A stretch of 64,000 nt of DNA from Trichoplax adhaerens (taxonomy: Eukaryota > Placozoa > Uniplacotomia > Trichoplacea > Trichoplacidae): the NCBI RefSeq assembly GCF_000150275.1, contig NW_002060946.1, forward strand, positions 6,404,667 to 6,468,666, in the 5' to 3' direction. Below, one piece after another: positions 12,838 to 24,761 of the stretch. The position numbers and the translations under genes are program-made. How positions within the stretch are numbered: the first letter of the stretch is position 1; every line of letters starts with the position of its first letter. A model generated the notes under the pieces. The model was not told the origin of the DNA and did not search any database. It was given only the letters and a program-made list of their open reading frames with translations.

Positions 12838-13863
12838 ATGAATATTTTACAAAGAAATGATAGTGTAATTGTTAACACAACTTCTAATCCCGCTATTAAT
12901 ATCATTTATGCGGTTATTGGTAGTTCTGCTATTATTGGTAACGTCTTCGTTATTGCATTAAATGTTATTCATCGCCCTATGCTACGTCAAATACCTAATA
13001 AATTCGTTGTCAGTTTAGCTGCTTCCGATGCTATTAGCGGTGTAATAATATTTATTATGCCGGGTTATGCCCTCCCTGTTGACCGCTATTTCTATCCAAA
13101 GGATATTTTTATAGGATCTTTCTTCTGTAGCTTGATTGATTCTAGTGTCTTATTTTTTACCTCTGGATTTATCTCCGTCTATACTATTGCAATCATTAGT
13201 TTAGAGAGATGGTATGCTGTTTCTCGTCCTTTTCTATACAAGCGAATATTTACTAAAAATCGTGCAAGATTTTGTATCGCTTGTATATGGTTGTTTGTGC
13301 CCATAACTCTTATTGATGGCATTCTACAAAAACGTTTCGTCCCCAATTTATTCCCACCATGTCAGTGGTTTAGCTTATTTGGCGATGACATTACATCGGC
13401 TAACATTGTATTTATGATTATTGAATCCGTTCGAATATTTCTCCCGGTTATCATTACGATGATTAGTTTTGCTGATGTAGCTAGAAGAATGTCTGATGGC
13501 AGGGATATTAAATTAAGTGTTAGTAATTCCATGCGAGTTTTAATCAGACGACGGTTTACAACCATGTTATGTATTGCAGCTATTGCCTTGATTTTATGTT
13601 GGCTACCGAACGAAATTTACTTTACCTTGGTTCAATTACGTGTTGTGAAATATGAGCCAATTGTCCATGCCATTACCAAGACATTAATTGTGATAAATTG
13701 TTGTATTAATCCTATCATTTATGCGGCTACTAATAGCATCTATCGTCAAGGTATGATCCGATTGCTTCATCGTATAGGTCGTTGTATAAGATGCAAGAAC
13801 GCACCAGCGATAAATCCAGCTGGCGTTGGTTCGCCTAGAACGGCAACGATTGATAATTTATAG
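12838..13863 (+). CDS. Rhodopsin-like (class A) G protein-coupled receptor, copy 2
   Basis: Single-exon, 341-residue seven-transmembrane receptor, clearly paralogous to the gene at 4612: most transmembrane residues and both extracellular cysteines match, while the N-terminus, the third cytoplasmic loop and the C-terminal tail differ most. It has sequons at about N7 and N13, GN at 34-35, LAASD in TM2, ERW at 123-125 replacing DRY, PPCQW in loop 2, CWLPNE in TM6 and NPIIYAATN in TM7. The frame is intact, so neither copy looks like a pseudogene. Same strand and 8.2-kb spacing point to tandem duplication. Ligand and G-protein coupling cannot be read from the sequence; a peptide or amine receptor of a placozoan-expanded group is a guess. 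Confidence 0.95.
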   Translation: MNILQRNDSVIVNTTSNPAINIIYAVIGSSAIIGNVFVIALNVIHRPMLRQIPNKFVVSLAASDAISGVIIFIMPGYALPVDRYFYPKDIFIGSFFCSLIDSSVLFFTSGFISVYTIAIISLERWYAVSRPFLYKRIFTKNRARFCIACIWLFVPITLIDGILQKRFVPNLFPPCQWFSLFGDDITSANIVFMIIESVRIFLPVIITMISFADVARRMSDGRDIKLSVSNSMRVLIRRRFTTMLCIAAIALILCWLPNEIYFTLVQLRVVKYEPIVHAITKTLIVINCCINPIIYAATNSIYRQGMIRLLHRIGRCIRCKNAPAINPAGVGSPRTATIDNL

Positions 13864-16689
13864 ATTAACTCTTTATCATTGAACTGATTTTTACCAATAA
13901 GGTAGTTAAACTATAAATCTAGTTGTTATTTTCGAATAGAGTACGTAGACGAAAGCAAATATTGTAAGGCTATAGACTTCAGAATTTTAGTCAGTTAATA
14001 CCTGCTGTATTTCTGTCCAATAATTAGTTCTTAACAATCGAAAGTTAGATATTTTGAGATAAAATTTTCAATATTACGCATACTATGTGTAACGGCAGTA
14101 ATAATCACTGATATTTATTTCTATTTATTCATATACATAAATAGACTCCGTATCTAAGCTTAGAGGCCCTCTTTCTCTGATGATAGTATTTCCAATATTA
14201 TTTTACCATCTTCCAGTCTGCAAGCTATGATATAAATACCTTTTTCCTGGTCAAAATAGTTTTGTTTCAGAATCTGGATTTTCTCTCTAGATATCTCTCT
14301 TATTCTCTATGCTCTTCTATTAGCGCTAATAAAAATATTTGATTCTAGCTTGGGCGTTCAACTTGATGTCATTTGTCTCTGTTATTAATTCTTTCATAAT
14401 ATCTTTAGAATTCTCCTCAGTGTAGAAGAATACTACTGCTTTGGCTAAGGTAGTAATTTCCATGGTGCTAAAAAATAGACCAGATTACTGGTATTTTATT
14501 TCTGAATTTATTCGTAATGTCAGTATTCTGGCTACTAGAAGGATATTTTTGCTTACCGCATGTAACTAGCCGAGGCTTCTAAAGCTGAATTAAAATTGCA
14601 AGTATGAAGTTAGTTAGGCCTGTTCTACTCGATGTTTAGTCCATAGTATTAGTGACGGTAAGTGATGATCATTTTTCTACAGTAACTACATATCTCTTCA
14701 AGACTAAATGTTGAAAATCTAGTTTCATTACATAATCACATCAATTATAGCTAAGCTAAGTAAACATCGGTTATTATAACCGTTTTCCAAATTATTATCA
14801 ATCAAATTTCAAAAGAGTTTATCACACCTTAAGATAATTGCTTATGGTCCATTATAGCTACTAATAGTAAGTAGAATTGATTCTCACAAATTCATATTAT
14901 CAATGTCTGAAATATCAAATACCAGTCAATGATTACAAAATTCTAATGCCATAAGTCGTAAAATTTCTTGGATATGTAATTTCGGAAAAAAACATTTTCA
15001 TACCATGCTAGTGCTATATATAGCATTTATTTTGGCAGCAATTCTTATTTCATTTCTTAATATAAAAACTCGTATTACAAGCATATTTTAAGATAAAGAT
15101 AGGTAATCTTGTTTGCAGTTTAAAATTTTTCGGAATTGCATAATATAAGTGTAATAATGCACCTATGCTTGATTATAAATATGATATAATGCTGCAAGCA
15201 TGCTCGCCATCGTAGTAAATTAAATTCCGTTGAGTAGAAATATCTCGAATAACAAGCGAATTAATAATTTCTCTAATTTTCTTCGTATGAGTCACCACTT
15301 GTAGCAGCTGGTTATAGATCTTATTAGGAAGCGTAGCTTTTTATTTTAGATTGCCTAGACACCTTCAGCATAGCAGAATATTCTAATCCCTCATGCTACT
15401 GTACTTCATGTTACTACTGTAATAGTCCAGCGACAGTCTGATTGCAGTTAGATAGTCCTTGGTAGTTGTAAGACGAAACAAGTCTTATGTGATAAAGTGA
15501 AATTTACAAGAAACTGTAGTTCTTGTTGTATTTTTGAGAAGACACTTCGTAGTATCCTAAATATATCAAATACAGCTATTAACACAATCAAATATAGCTA
15601 TCCTTATAAGCCAATACGGGGTGCAGCATCACTACATCAATATACTCCTACTGTGGTATCTTATCTCTTGTAGAAATCAAAATAATGACAGCTTCCGTTA
15701 TTAGAGGACCGTAATTAACTGTATGTGTCTATAAATTCATTATCAAATTATTAAAACGTAAACTTTATCGAACTACTAATTTAAGCTCTATTCTATATCT
15801 TGACAATCGGCTTTAATTTATTGACTATGTGATCGGAGCTCGCTTCTGCTGCTAGGTCATGGCAGCAGATACTGAGGCGATGAATAAATGTATTAAGAGA
15901 ATCTAGCGGTTATCGTTAGTAATGTTTAGCAAAAGTTACTGTTATACGTTTATATCTGGAAGTTTTCTCATAGTCTAATTCGAGAAGCAAAAGAAGTTGC
16001 AGTTTTCAACAAAGATAACTTCACCAGCATAAAACCGCTCTACTTTCTAGTGATAAGCTGAGAGGCTATACTCGTAATTCCAGAATATTAGCATTTATGT
16101 TGATTTCTGTAAAAATTAACGATTGCAAACTAATTCTCATTAATGTAATCAACAAGCTACTGGTGATAATAGACTCCAAAGAGAATAAATTGAGTATAAT
16201 ATACCGCTCCATACAAACTGCCTGTAAGCAAAGCTATTATCATTACGTCTAGATTATTTATCAGACATAACGCCTTATATAAACTCTCAAAAAAAGGTAA
16301 CTGATCTGATACTTCTGGTTGTAACCAGTCATAGCACAGTAACATTGTAACGACAATTATTTACACTATATAGAGTTAGCATGAAATAAGGCAGTGTGAT
16401 TTATTTACAAATATGTCACATGGTTTCGTCTTTAACTTAATAACAGAGTCAGAATGTTATTAAACACTTTCCTTTTGTAGATTCACACATGGCTCACTAG
16501 AGTTCACATCCTAGAACATGGAACCACAGTATTCGCAAATTTAGTATTCAGTCAATAAAATCTCCCTTTCTTTCTTTCTGAGTAGATTATCATGTGTAAT
16601 TTCTGGTTATACGTTCTACTTCATATTAATTGCTTTACAACGTATACAAAATAACATCCAAATTTTAGACTAACAATAGATTGGACAAA
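13864..16689. other. 2.8-kb spacer between GPCR copy 2 and BMS1
   Basis: The second receptor (+) and BMS1 (-) converge here. No further exon chain was recognised. A 62-residue minus-strand frame at 16157-16345 has no family signature. A small imperfect hairpin (CTGCTGC ... GCAGCAG) lies near 15847-15872. Nothing else stands out. Confidence 0.5.
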
Positions 16690-16695
16690 TTTATT
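16690..16695 (-). terminator. Poly(A) signal candidate for BMS1
   Basis: AATAAA on the minus strand, five bases beyond the BMS1 stop codon; an overlapping AATAAA spans the stop itself. Its position fits a very short 3' UTR. The cleavage site cannot be seen. Confidence 0.5.
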
Positions 16696-16700
16696 TTAGT

Positions 16701-19700
16701 TTATTTTCCTTTTCCAGCTCTAGCAATTTTACGATAATACTCTTGACGTCTTTCTTGCATCTTCTTATGTCGTTTATTTTCTTCAGCTTCCTTCTTTTTC
16801 ATATAGACCTTTCTTTCCGCCTCTTTCTTAACTTTCTTTTTATATAGTCTATCTTTCTCAATGGTACGGAGTTGCTGCATTAATGTAGTCAATTTTTTCT
16901 CCTTGCTAGACATGGTACTAACCGGTCGGGATAAAATGGAAGACTTCTTAGCTGTTTTGGGTGTATATTTTGGTTTATTCTTATAAGGCAGAGCTTTTTG
17001 CAATGATGGGGGTATCAATAATGGATTGAAATGCTTTGGCTCTCTCTCTATAGGATGATAGAGTGAATTTGACTTTTGAGGCGGCTTTATGTTATGTAAT
17101 GCTCGCAACTGTCCCACAGTTTTCATACCCTGCCATTCTGTTTTCTCACCACGCGGCATTAAAAGTGAAGTAACTGGGTTATAAAACTGCGGTATATCAA
17201 CTGGATACCATGCTCTTAAGAATACGATGTCGCTTAACAGAATTTTATCTTCAAAGGTAGCCCGGAAAACACCCTCAGGCGATTTGACTGGCCTTTTAAT
17301 TTGACCACGAATACCACTAACAGTTCTAATCGTTGCGCCTTCAGCAGCAGCTACTTCTGATGTAGAACTAAACATACCCTTTATGAAGGCAGTATTCTTG
17401 AATATTTTTAGAGGGGTTCCTATTAGTTTTAATTTTTTTACGATAGCTACACTTTTATCAAGTTCTCGCACAGTTCCAGTCGCCATGACACGAAAATGAC
17501 TGACTTTATCATTAGTGGTTTGAATTACTAGAAAACCAGTGCCAGGGGCTGTAATGGGTCCAAAAAATGTGGCCGTACAGTGAACATGTTCTGGTGTATA
17601 TTTAAGTAGTCGCTGTCTTCCATTATGATCTTCCATACAAAAGAGTGGAACGGTTTGGAAGCGCCGCCATCCTAACGACATGATTACAGGGTCGCGCGTT
17701 TTTAAAATTCGTTTATACCATCGATGTTTTCTTATTCTCACCTGTTTGCATACAAATATACCTTTATTTAATGCGTACACCAGACACAAAAGCATGACAT
17801 AATTATGGTAGTACAATCGACATTAGGTTCTTACATATATATTCTAAGGTCTATCTAACATATTTATTAATATACATTGCCCAAAAAATTGAAAAGTAAA
17901 GGTAAATATGTGTCATAATTCGATCTTACTTGAACGCAGCCAGTGTTTTCTTCTCCACTATTTAAGGCTCCGATGATGATTGGGTACTTTGGATCAAAGT
18001 AGTCGATAAATTCACATGGCATTCCATGTAACTGTTGCAAGTAAATGAGAAAAAACCTTAAAATCACGCGGATAAATTATGAGCAAATAGCTATACACTT
18101 TGTAGCTAATTGCAAATGTTAAGATAGATTATCAAATTGAAAACTCAAACTACTAAAACAGCAGATAATATGGCAGCAATATCTTAAATGCCACACAAGA
18201 AATAGTTTTACATGTTATTTGATGACGTGCAATTTTCGATATAAAATTTGTGAGAAAATATGCAATACATGTAAACTATGCTAAATAAATTGACAACTTC
18301 TAATTTACCTCAATCCTAACATATGATCCAGGTCTATAGCCTTCATATTGAATTCTAGATTCATCGTCTAACCCTTCAAATTCTTTACGGTTCAACTATA
18401 AATTTATCCATATAATATTATCATTTCTGCTTAATATTGTAACTACAAAGATAAATTTTTTTAACAAATTCTGTTGGCGAGCTATATTACAGTCTATTGG
18501 GCGTACCTCACTTTGAGCAGCCATTTCGGCTTTAGCTGTCTCATAGAATGTTTTATTACTTCCTTCATCATATATACGTAAAGTTAAGGAACATCATACA
18601 GCTCAAGTCAGTATATAGCTAGTAGAAGATTTTAAGATCGTAATATTAAAAGATATTCAGCATCAAAAGTGGCCTTTAGTTTCTTCTTTTTTTTCAGTCG
18701 GCCACTGGAGTCATCCATTACTTCGTCTTGTTCTGCTTCATCGGAAGATTCTGCAGTCTTCGTAGCAGAAACATTTTCAGTATCTAAATCTTCAAAATCG
18801 CCGTATAATTCATCTATAAACGCAATTACATTAATTTCATGTATTTGAATATAGCGAAACAGACACATTCATCCCAACTTCCGACTCTAGATCAGCTACA
18901 CCAGGATAATTTAAATTGCAAAGCTAGCTAGGTATATATAATTCTAATTGTCCTATCACAATGATTAACAGATTGTACTGTAGATGTAGCCTAAAAATTT
19001 ACTATTCGTGTTCTGTAGAAAGTAGGTTGAAATTCGAATGAAATGAAAACATACCATCTTGATCGATCATTTTCTGAGCGTCCTCTTCATGCCAATCGCC
19101 ACTAACGAAACAATCACGGATGCTTTCTCGGTACTAATGTAAAGATTATCAATCATTTATAGCAGATGCAAACAATGTCAAATACAGCTATGGTACTTTT
19201 CAAGGATAAGTCCAGTTAATATTATGGTGATATATTCTGTAATTACATTTATGAACTTTAAAACCCCTTATGACAAATATTTAACCTGTTCATCATTCCA
19301 GCAATCTAGGTTTGTATAGTTAGACTGAGAGCAATCCAAACCATCTTGATCTTTTAGATTCCTTTTCAACGAATCTTTCTTTAAGAATATTTCACCTACT
19401 TCCTGCCTTTCCCCTTTATCAAGATTGTATTTGAGGGCATCACCTTGTCTTTCTATTTTTACATCATTTCCATCTACATTCAAATCAACATTATTAAAGA
19501 CTGAAATTTGCTAATTTAACAATGAGAACGAATAAAAGTAATCTACAAGGGTACTATTTAATTTACCAGATGATCCATAAACTAATCGATTCCAATTTAT
19601 TTTTTGTGACTGACGCTGGTAAAATGATTCCTTCGCTTTTCTGGCAAGATTTTCTTTCCAGTTTAATTCGCCTACTGGTGCGTATTTCCATAATTTACTA

Positions 19701-22700
19701 TTTAATAATTGCAACAAGCAATAATTTAACTCAACAGAGAATGATAATTCCATACTAACCGCCAATATCTTTATCAAGAAAGTGGAGCTTAGAGGCATCG
19801 AACATTTCTGATTCGTCTAAGGAATTACCGTCGCCATCAGAGTCAAAAGATAGTGTTTCATCGATGTTTGGGTCCTACAACATTAATGTGTCAAATAGAT
19901 TTTTTCGAAGTTGACTTTCTTAAAGGCGTTGGCACGGTACTATAAATTTTGATATCTTACGATTACTTTTAAAGCCATACTTACATCCATTACGTTTTCG
20001 GTGTTAGATTCTATTCAAGTACGGGAAAATAATCAAAACGGAAAAGATTTATTTATCTTCAAAGCCAAATTTAAACATTAAACACGCGCATATAAAGGAA
20101 TTCATTTCAAAAATCGTACTTACCGGAATGATCCGCAATGATAGCTGAATCGTCATCATCTTCTGAATCGCTATCTAGGCTAACATCATCATCACTATTT
20201 AGTTCTACTTTGCGACGGTGCCTCTGATCAGATTCTGCACTACGGTCTCTATTATAACTATAAATATAGCATAAAATAATAATTTTGTGTGAGCCATATC
20301 CCTCAACTTTGTCGTAGATAAAAATATCTTAAAATGTATTGATAATGCTAGAATGTTCACCTAAGCAAATTTTCGTAAGGAATAGGCTTGGCATCCTAAA
20401 GCATGAGTTTAAATTTCCATATAATTCAATTGCTTAAAATGCTTTGTAAATTATGCACAGGTTAGCCGTGCTAACAATAAATCAAATATGGAACTTACCT
20501 TGATAAGCGATATTTGACTCTTTGCCATTTTTTCGTCAATTGTAGCCTTACTTTCAATAATAGCAGAAACTAATGGATTTTCAACTTGTAAACTGTTAAC
20601 CTATCATTAATACGCGTGTAAAACTGTTTATTAGTATTATTCAGGAGAGGCATAATACTATCATACAATCCGATGTTAAAGAAAGAGCGTACAATATTTT
20701 CACCAATCGCTCTATTGTCAACCGCTTGCCTGCTTCCTCCAAGGTCAATGTATACTGCATCCTGATATTAAATATGGTACAGATTAGGATAAACTAAATC
20801 ATTTTATTCTAGGTTGAACAATCTATTTGGAAGAAGATCTTGATTAAAAGTCGAAACTAACTTTATCGTAAACTATGCCACCAACTCCAGACATGGGAGC
20901 ATAAATTAAACGTTCTTTCTCATTTAGGGTTCTTTTCTTTTCATTACTAGGTAAAGGACACGGGTCCGGCAAAGCGTATACATTCTTAATAGCAAAATCA
21001 CCGCAACCTTGGAAAAGTTGGAAAGACTATAACTTTAACTATTAATTTACTATAAAGCTATTTGCAAACATCGTACATTTACATGCATACCTGGTATATG
21101 GACATTATGTATTGATTTAAAGTTAGTACCACGGATATAACCGTATAAACAAACATTACGATTACATTTCTTATCAGTTCGAATCAATTCAGGATAGGTA
21201 ATATCCTCCAGCCTAGACGATTGATACAAAGAATAGCTTGTATACACTGTAGCTCTTTAATAACTAATTAGTATTAAATTTATGAAATGATGACAACTAT
21301 TAACCTATCAGCGAAAACATAAGAATGACTAGAACGCCATTGCAACGGTCGGAATTTCGTCACGGATATAAATCTGCAAAGATTATGAATCTCGGTCTTG
21401 GGATATAAGTCATGCATTAATCCGGACAGATAAAATAACTTTGCCCCCTAAGAAATATCGATCATAGTGAACAATACTGTGGATAACAACTTAATCTCTA
21501 TCACACTTCTCATAGATGTTGTGCGTTGATATGTCTCGAAGTTAGTGATCAATTATAGGTAAGGACTAAAGTATTCAAAGGTGTGTAGTTTTACGAGTAA
21601 CATAAAAATTCATACTTGATAGATTTCGGTCCAGAAGCGGTTCTTTAGTTTTTTCTTGGTTTGTCGTAATGCTTTTGTATTCTTTAGCATGTCTAAATGA
21701 GTCAAGACACCGATAACCTTGGGAAAACCATGAATCTGGCAGATATTTAAGAACTCGAATGTTTCCATTTCGAATCCAAAGCTAGCGTCAATCAGTAGTA
21801 GTACCTAGTAAGCAGAAATTTTTCAGTTACATGCTGAATAAATTCTAAACTGATCTGGTAACTTTGTTGCAAATGTTTTATGGCATAAAAAGCGTACAAA
21901 ACTGGCGTAGCAATATCCATATACTGAAATCATTTAAAGATAAGCATTGACTTTGCTACATTGTCACTAGTGTGCTTTTACTGTGTGCAGAGCTAGAACA
22001 GGAAGTTAGTCATTTTCAATAGCAGTGAGACGGCCGAGCTGATAACAATGTGAGTTTGATAGTATTTCATTCTAATGCAACTTGTAAAAGTATGTGTTAT
22101 AACTATTTTACAATCAAATTATCAGCTAGTTGAGTCATTTATTTAATAATTCTGCCGTCAGAATATAGCCACGCTAAACGATTACAATTCTATTTCTTTC
22201 GTTGCAAATCGTAGATTGGGAAACGCATCAATGCAAATGTGCATTATGCTCTCAATTATATAGCTGTCTTATTTTCTCATTCCAGTACTAGGCAATGCAA
22301 CTGTAGTAAATTTATGCTATAAATTTGTATGATAAACTCTACTGATCGATGGAATATTGGAAGTATAGCTTGATGTCATGTTGAAGAATCTGCATGACAG
22401 TTTCCTTTCAATATATGAGTATTTAGATGCAGCATACAAGGTCTGCACTTGTGCAGCCTATTTGTATATCATTTCGACCTAGTCTATCCCTCAGCTATAA
22501 AATCCGATTAAGTTTTTATTCATTCACAGGTCAACTTAATTTTGAGAGGGTTATACGAAATTAACACAGGTTATCACGATGCATCCAAGTTACTACAAGC
22601 TTACCAAATCGACAGTTTTAGCTACATCAATCATCGAATTGATATCGTTGCCGCATTCAAATAAGGTTAATCTTCTTTTTTTACCTATTTAAAATGAACA

Positions 22701-23221
22701 GAAATGCCTTGAATTTATTTATGTACTCTACTATCGAAATCCAGATAGCAATTAATAGTATTATCAAATGGATAACAACATTCAAAAATTGCAACTGCAG
22801 GGAATGGGTCGTCGTCGCTTAGCGACAGAGGAGCATGCCTATCAGATTATGACCAACCTGAAACAACAGTCACTGGTCCTTGAATATGTGAAACTTGCTG
22901 TCGGGTAAAATTTTTAACTAACGAATTTAGTAGCGTCGTTTTGCCCACTTTTGGAGGCCCTACAATAGCTACAATAATTGGTGGAGGCTCTAATGGAGCG
23001 CGATCCACCAACGGTTGGTGCATCTTCTTGGTCTCAATATCCAGCGTGCGCCGAGCAGATCGAGCTGCTTTAACCGCTGAATGGAAAGTAAACGCTTTAG
23101 GATTACGTTGAGCACTAGTCTCGTCATCATGGCGTTGTTTCTGCTTCTTTTTATCTGCTTTTCGTCCTGAAGCTCGGCCTCGATGTAGTTTATTTTCTTG
23201 GATTTCTTCGCCGTCTCCCAT
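16701..23221 (-). CDS. BMS1: Ribosome biogenesis GTPase BMS1
   Basis: BMS1 is the nucleolar GTPase that brings Rcl1 to the small-subunit processome for 18S rRNA maturation. About 17-18 exons are seen. Exon 1 (22858-23221) has a basic N-terminus, RNPKAF and the P-loop GPPKVGKTT at residues 88-96. Exons 22605-22684, 21616-21804, 21305-21447, 21091-21212 and 20862-21007 join in frame through ECGNDIN, LIDASFGFE, LTHLD, KLFYLSG, LYGYIRG and APMSGVGG. Acidic linker exons follow (20130-20260, 19800-19880), then LNWKENL (about 19640), IRDCFVSGDW (about 19100), LYGDFEDL (about 18800), YEGYRPG (about 18330), and FDPKYPIIIG (about 17980). The last exon (16701-17741) has HRWYKR, GWRRFQT, VSGIRGQIK and FYNPVTSLL and a basic coiled tail. 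All blocks are in BMS1 order. The exon boundary near 20600-20760 is uncertain. Confidence in identity is very high. Confidence 0.96.
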
Positions 23222-24761
23222 ATTGCAAATCGCTTCCTCGAGGGGAGAGTGGAGTAATGAATTAACCGAGAAGAACTAGTGTGCAAGTGGTCGCTTGTAT
23301 GAGAGTCTACATACTGATTCAGTACATCAGAATGCAGTCTGTTCGTATTGTCGTTTTCCTGTTGTGAGGATACTTGTGGAACAAGCAACAGTTTAGCGTG
23401 ACAGCAAACTATTGCGATTGTATTACAATGATTTCTATAGAAATATACTTGAACGCAATTATTCTATAATCTAGTATGACCGAAGAGAGATGTACGATAC
23501 CATATCGATTTGCTCTATCCAGCATATCAAGCACTGTACTATCAAAATTCGGATGGCTTGCTGCTGCTGCGTACTGCATCCGTGTGCAAAATAGATTGTC
23601 ACCCTCTTGACCTTTTCGTCCTATACTATCAAGCTAAACAGCTGAAAAGATATGACAACTAATTTACACACAATCCCTTCAGGACGGATAGTACAGCGAG
23701 CGATTGCAGCTAGTAGCGCTTTCTATCTGTCTGAAGACAAAGTTTCCAATATGCAATCTTGCTCAATTTTGCAGCTTCTTGTCTCTTCCAGTGCGATAAT
23801 TTTAATGATGGAGAAGTATACGGAAATATAAAAAAATAGACAGACTGAGTACAAGGATCATGGTTATTACTATCATGTCCTCTGCTAAAATTGGGTCTAA
23901 ATTGAGGCAGGTGGACACTTGTTGAGCTTCATGGAAGGCTCAAGTTATACTGCGTATTTTCTCCTAGTATTATGTTGTACTGTAGTTAGGTGAGATTGTC
24001 CCAGTATCACGGCAGCAATCTCGGAGGTCATGGCATAATGGCCGTAGGAGCTCTTAATTTATCGATTAGGCATTTCTTATACTCCCATCTAATTGGATTA
24101 ATCAACTTCCATCAACCTTAAGAGAAGCAATGATGAACACTTTAAATTTGCAATTCTATTTCTTCAAGATCTTGATAACAATGCAGTTGTTAGCTACGGT
24201 AGTTGTACCAAGACTAGGAGTTAAATAAGCATAAGATTTTTTTGAAGAACGATTAAAAAGCAACGATGCACACCAATAGCATAAGATATAAATTTTAATG
24301 TTTATTTGTACTTGAATCCCTATATTTGAGTATTAGGTAGCTGATATTAAGGGCACTACAAGCGCTGCCAATCACAATTTCCTCAAATTATGCATATGTA
24401 AAGGTGCACAGATATGCTTTTAATTGCTAATAAACAGTTATGGAACTCCAGTAGGAAAAACATAATTTCAATATACCTTTAAGAATACTGTAATCTACAT
24501 AATATTGAATGATGATACAATTTTATTAAGTATAAGTGTATAGTAATCAATAGTGGTAGGTCGGTTAACAAATCAGGATCGACATTTAGTAGTGAATTGT
24601 TTAAGTATACATGTCTGCTGCTGTATGATTCAATAATAGTCAATAACCAACTCTCGCATGAGTATTAGCAATTAGCTAATATAGTAGTTTTCTCAGGATT
24701 GTGAAAAATCGAGTCATTATTCTTCAAAATCTCAGCGTAGCACAATCCATCCATGGGAGAT
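23222..24761. other. Spacer between BMS1 and FANCD2 with unassigned coding-like fragments
   Basis: This 1.5-kb gap holds the BMS1 promoter and the FANCD2 3' end. On the minus strand, an open stretch at about 23490-23633 follows a TTTAG acceptor-like site and ends at a GTATCG donor-like site; it reads through LDSIGRKGQEGD, FCTRMQYAAAASHP and VLDMLDRANRYG. A second minus-strand stretch near 23660-23720 reads LLAAIARCTIRPEG. On the plus strand, 24000-24110 reads through YHGSNLGGHGIMAVGA to a stop. None matches a family I know, and they may be chance or remnants. Confidence 0.35.

Noticed and set aside
19522-19758. 78-residue plus-strand frame
   Set aside because: Antisense of a BMS1 exon carrying LNWKENL; a shadow frame.
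22990-23388. 132-residue minus-strand frame overlapping the first BMS1 exon
   Set aside because: It is another frame of the exon that encodes the BMS1 N-terminus and P-loop.
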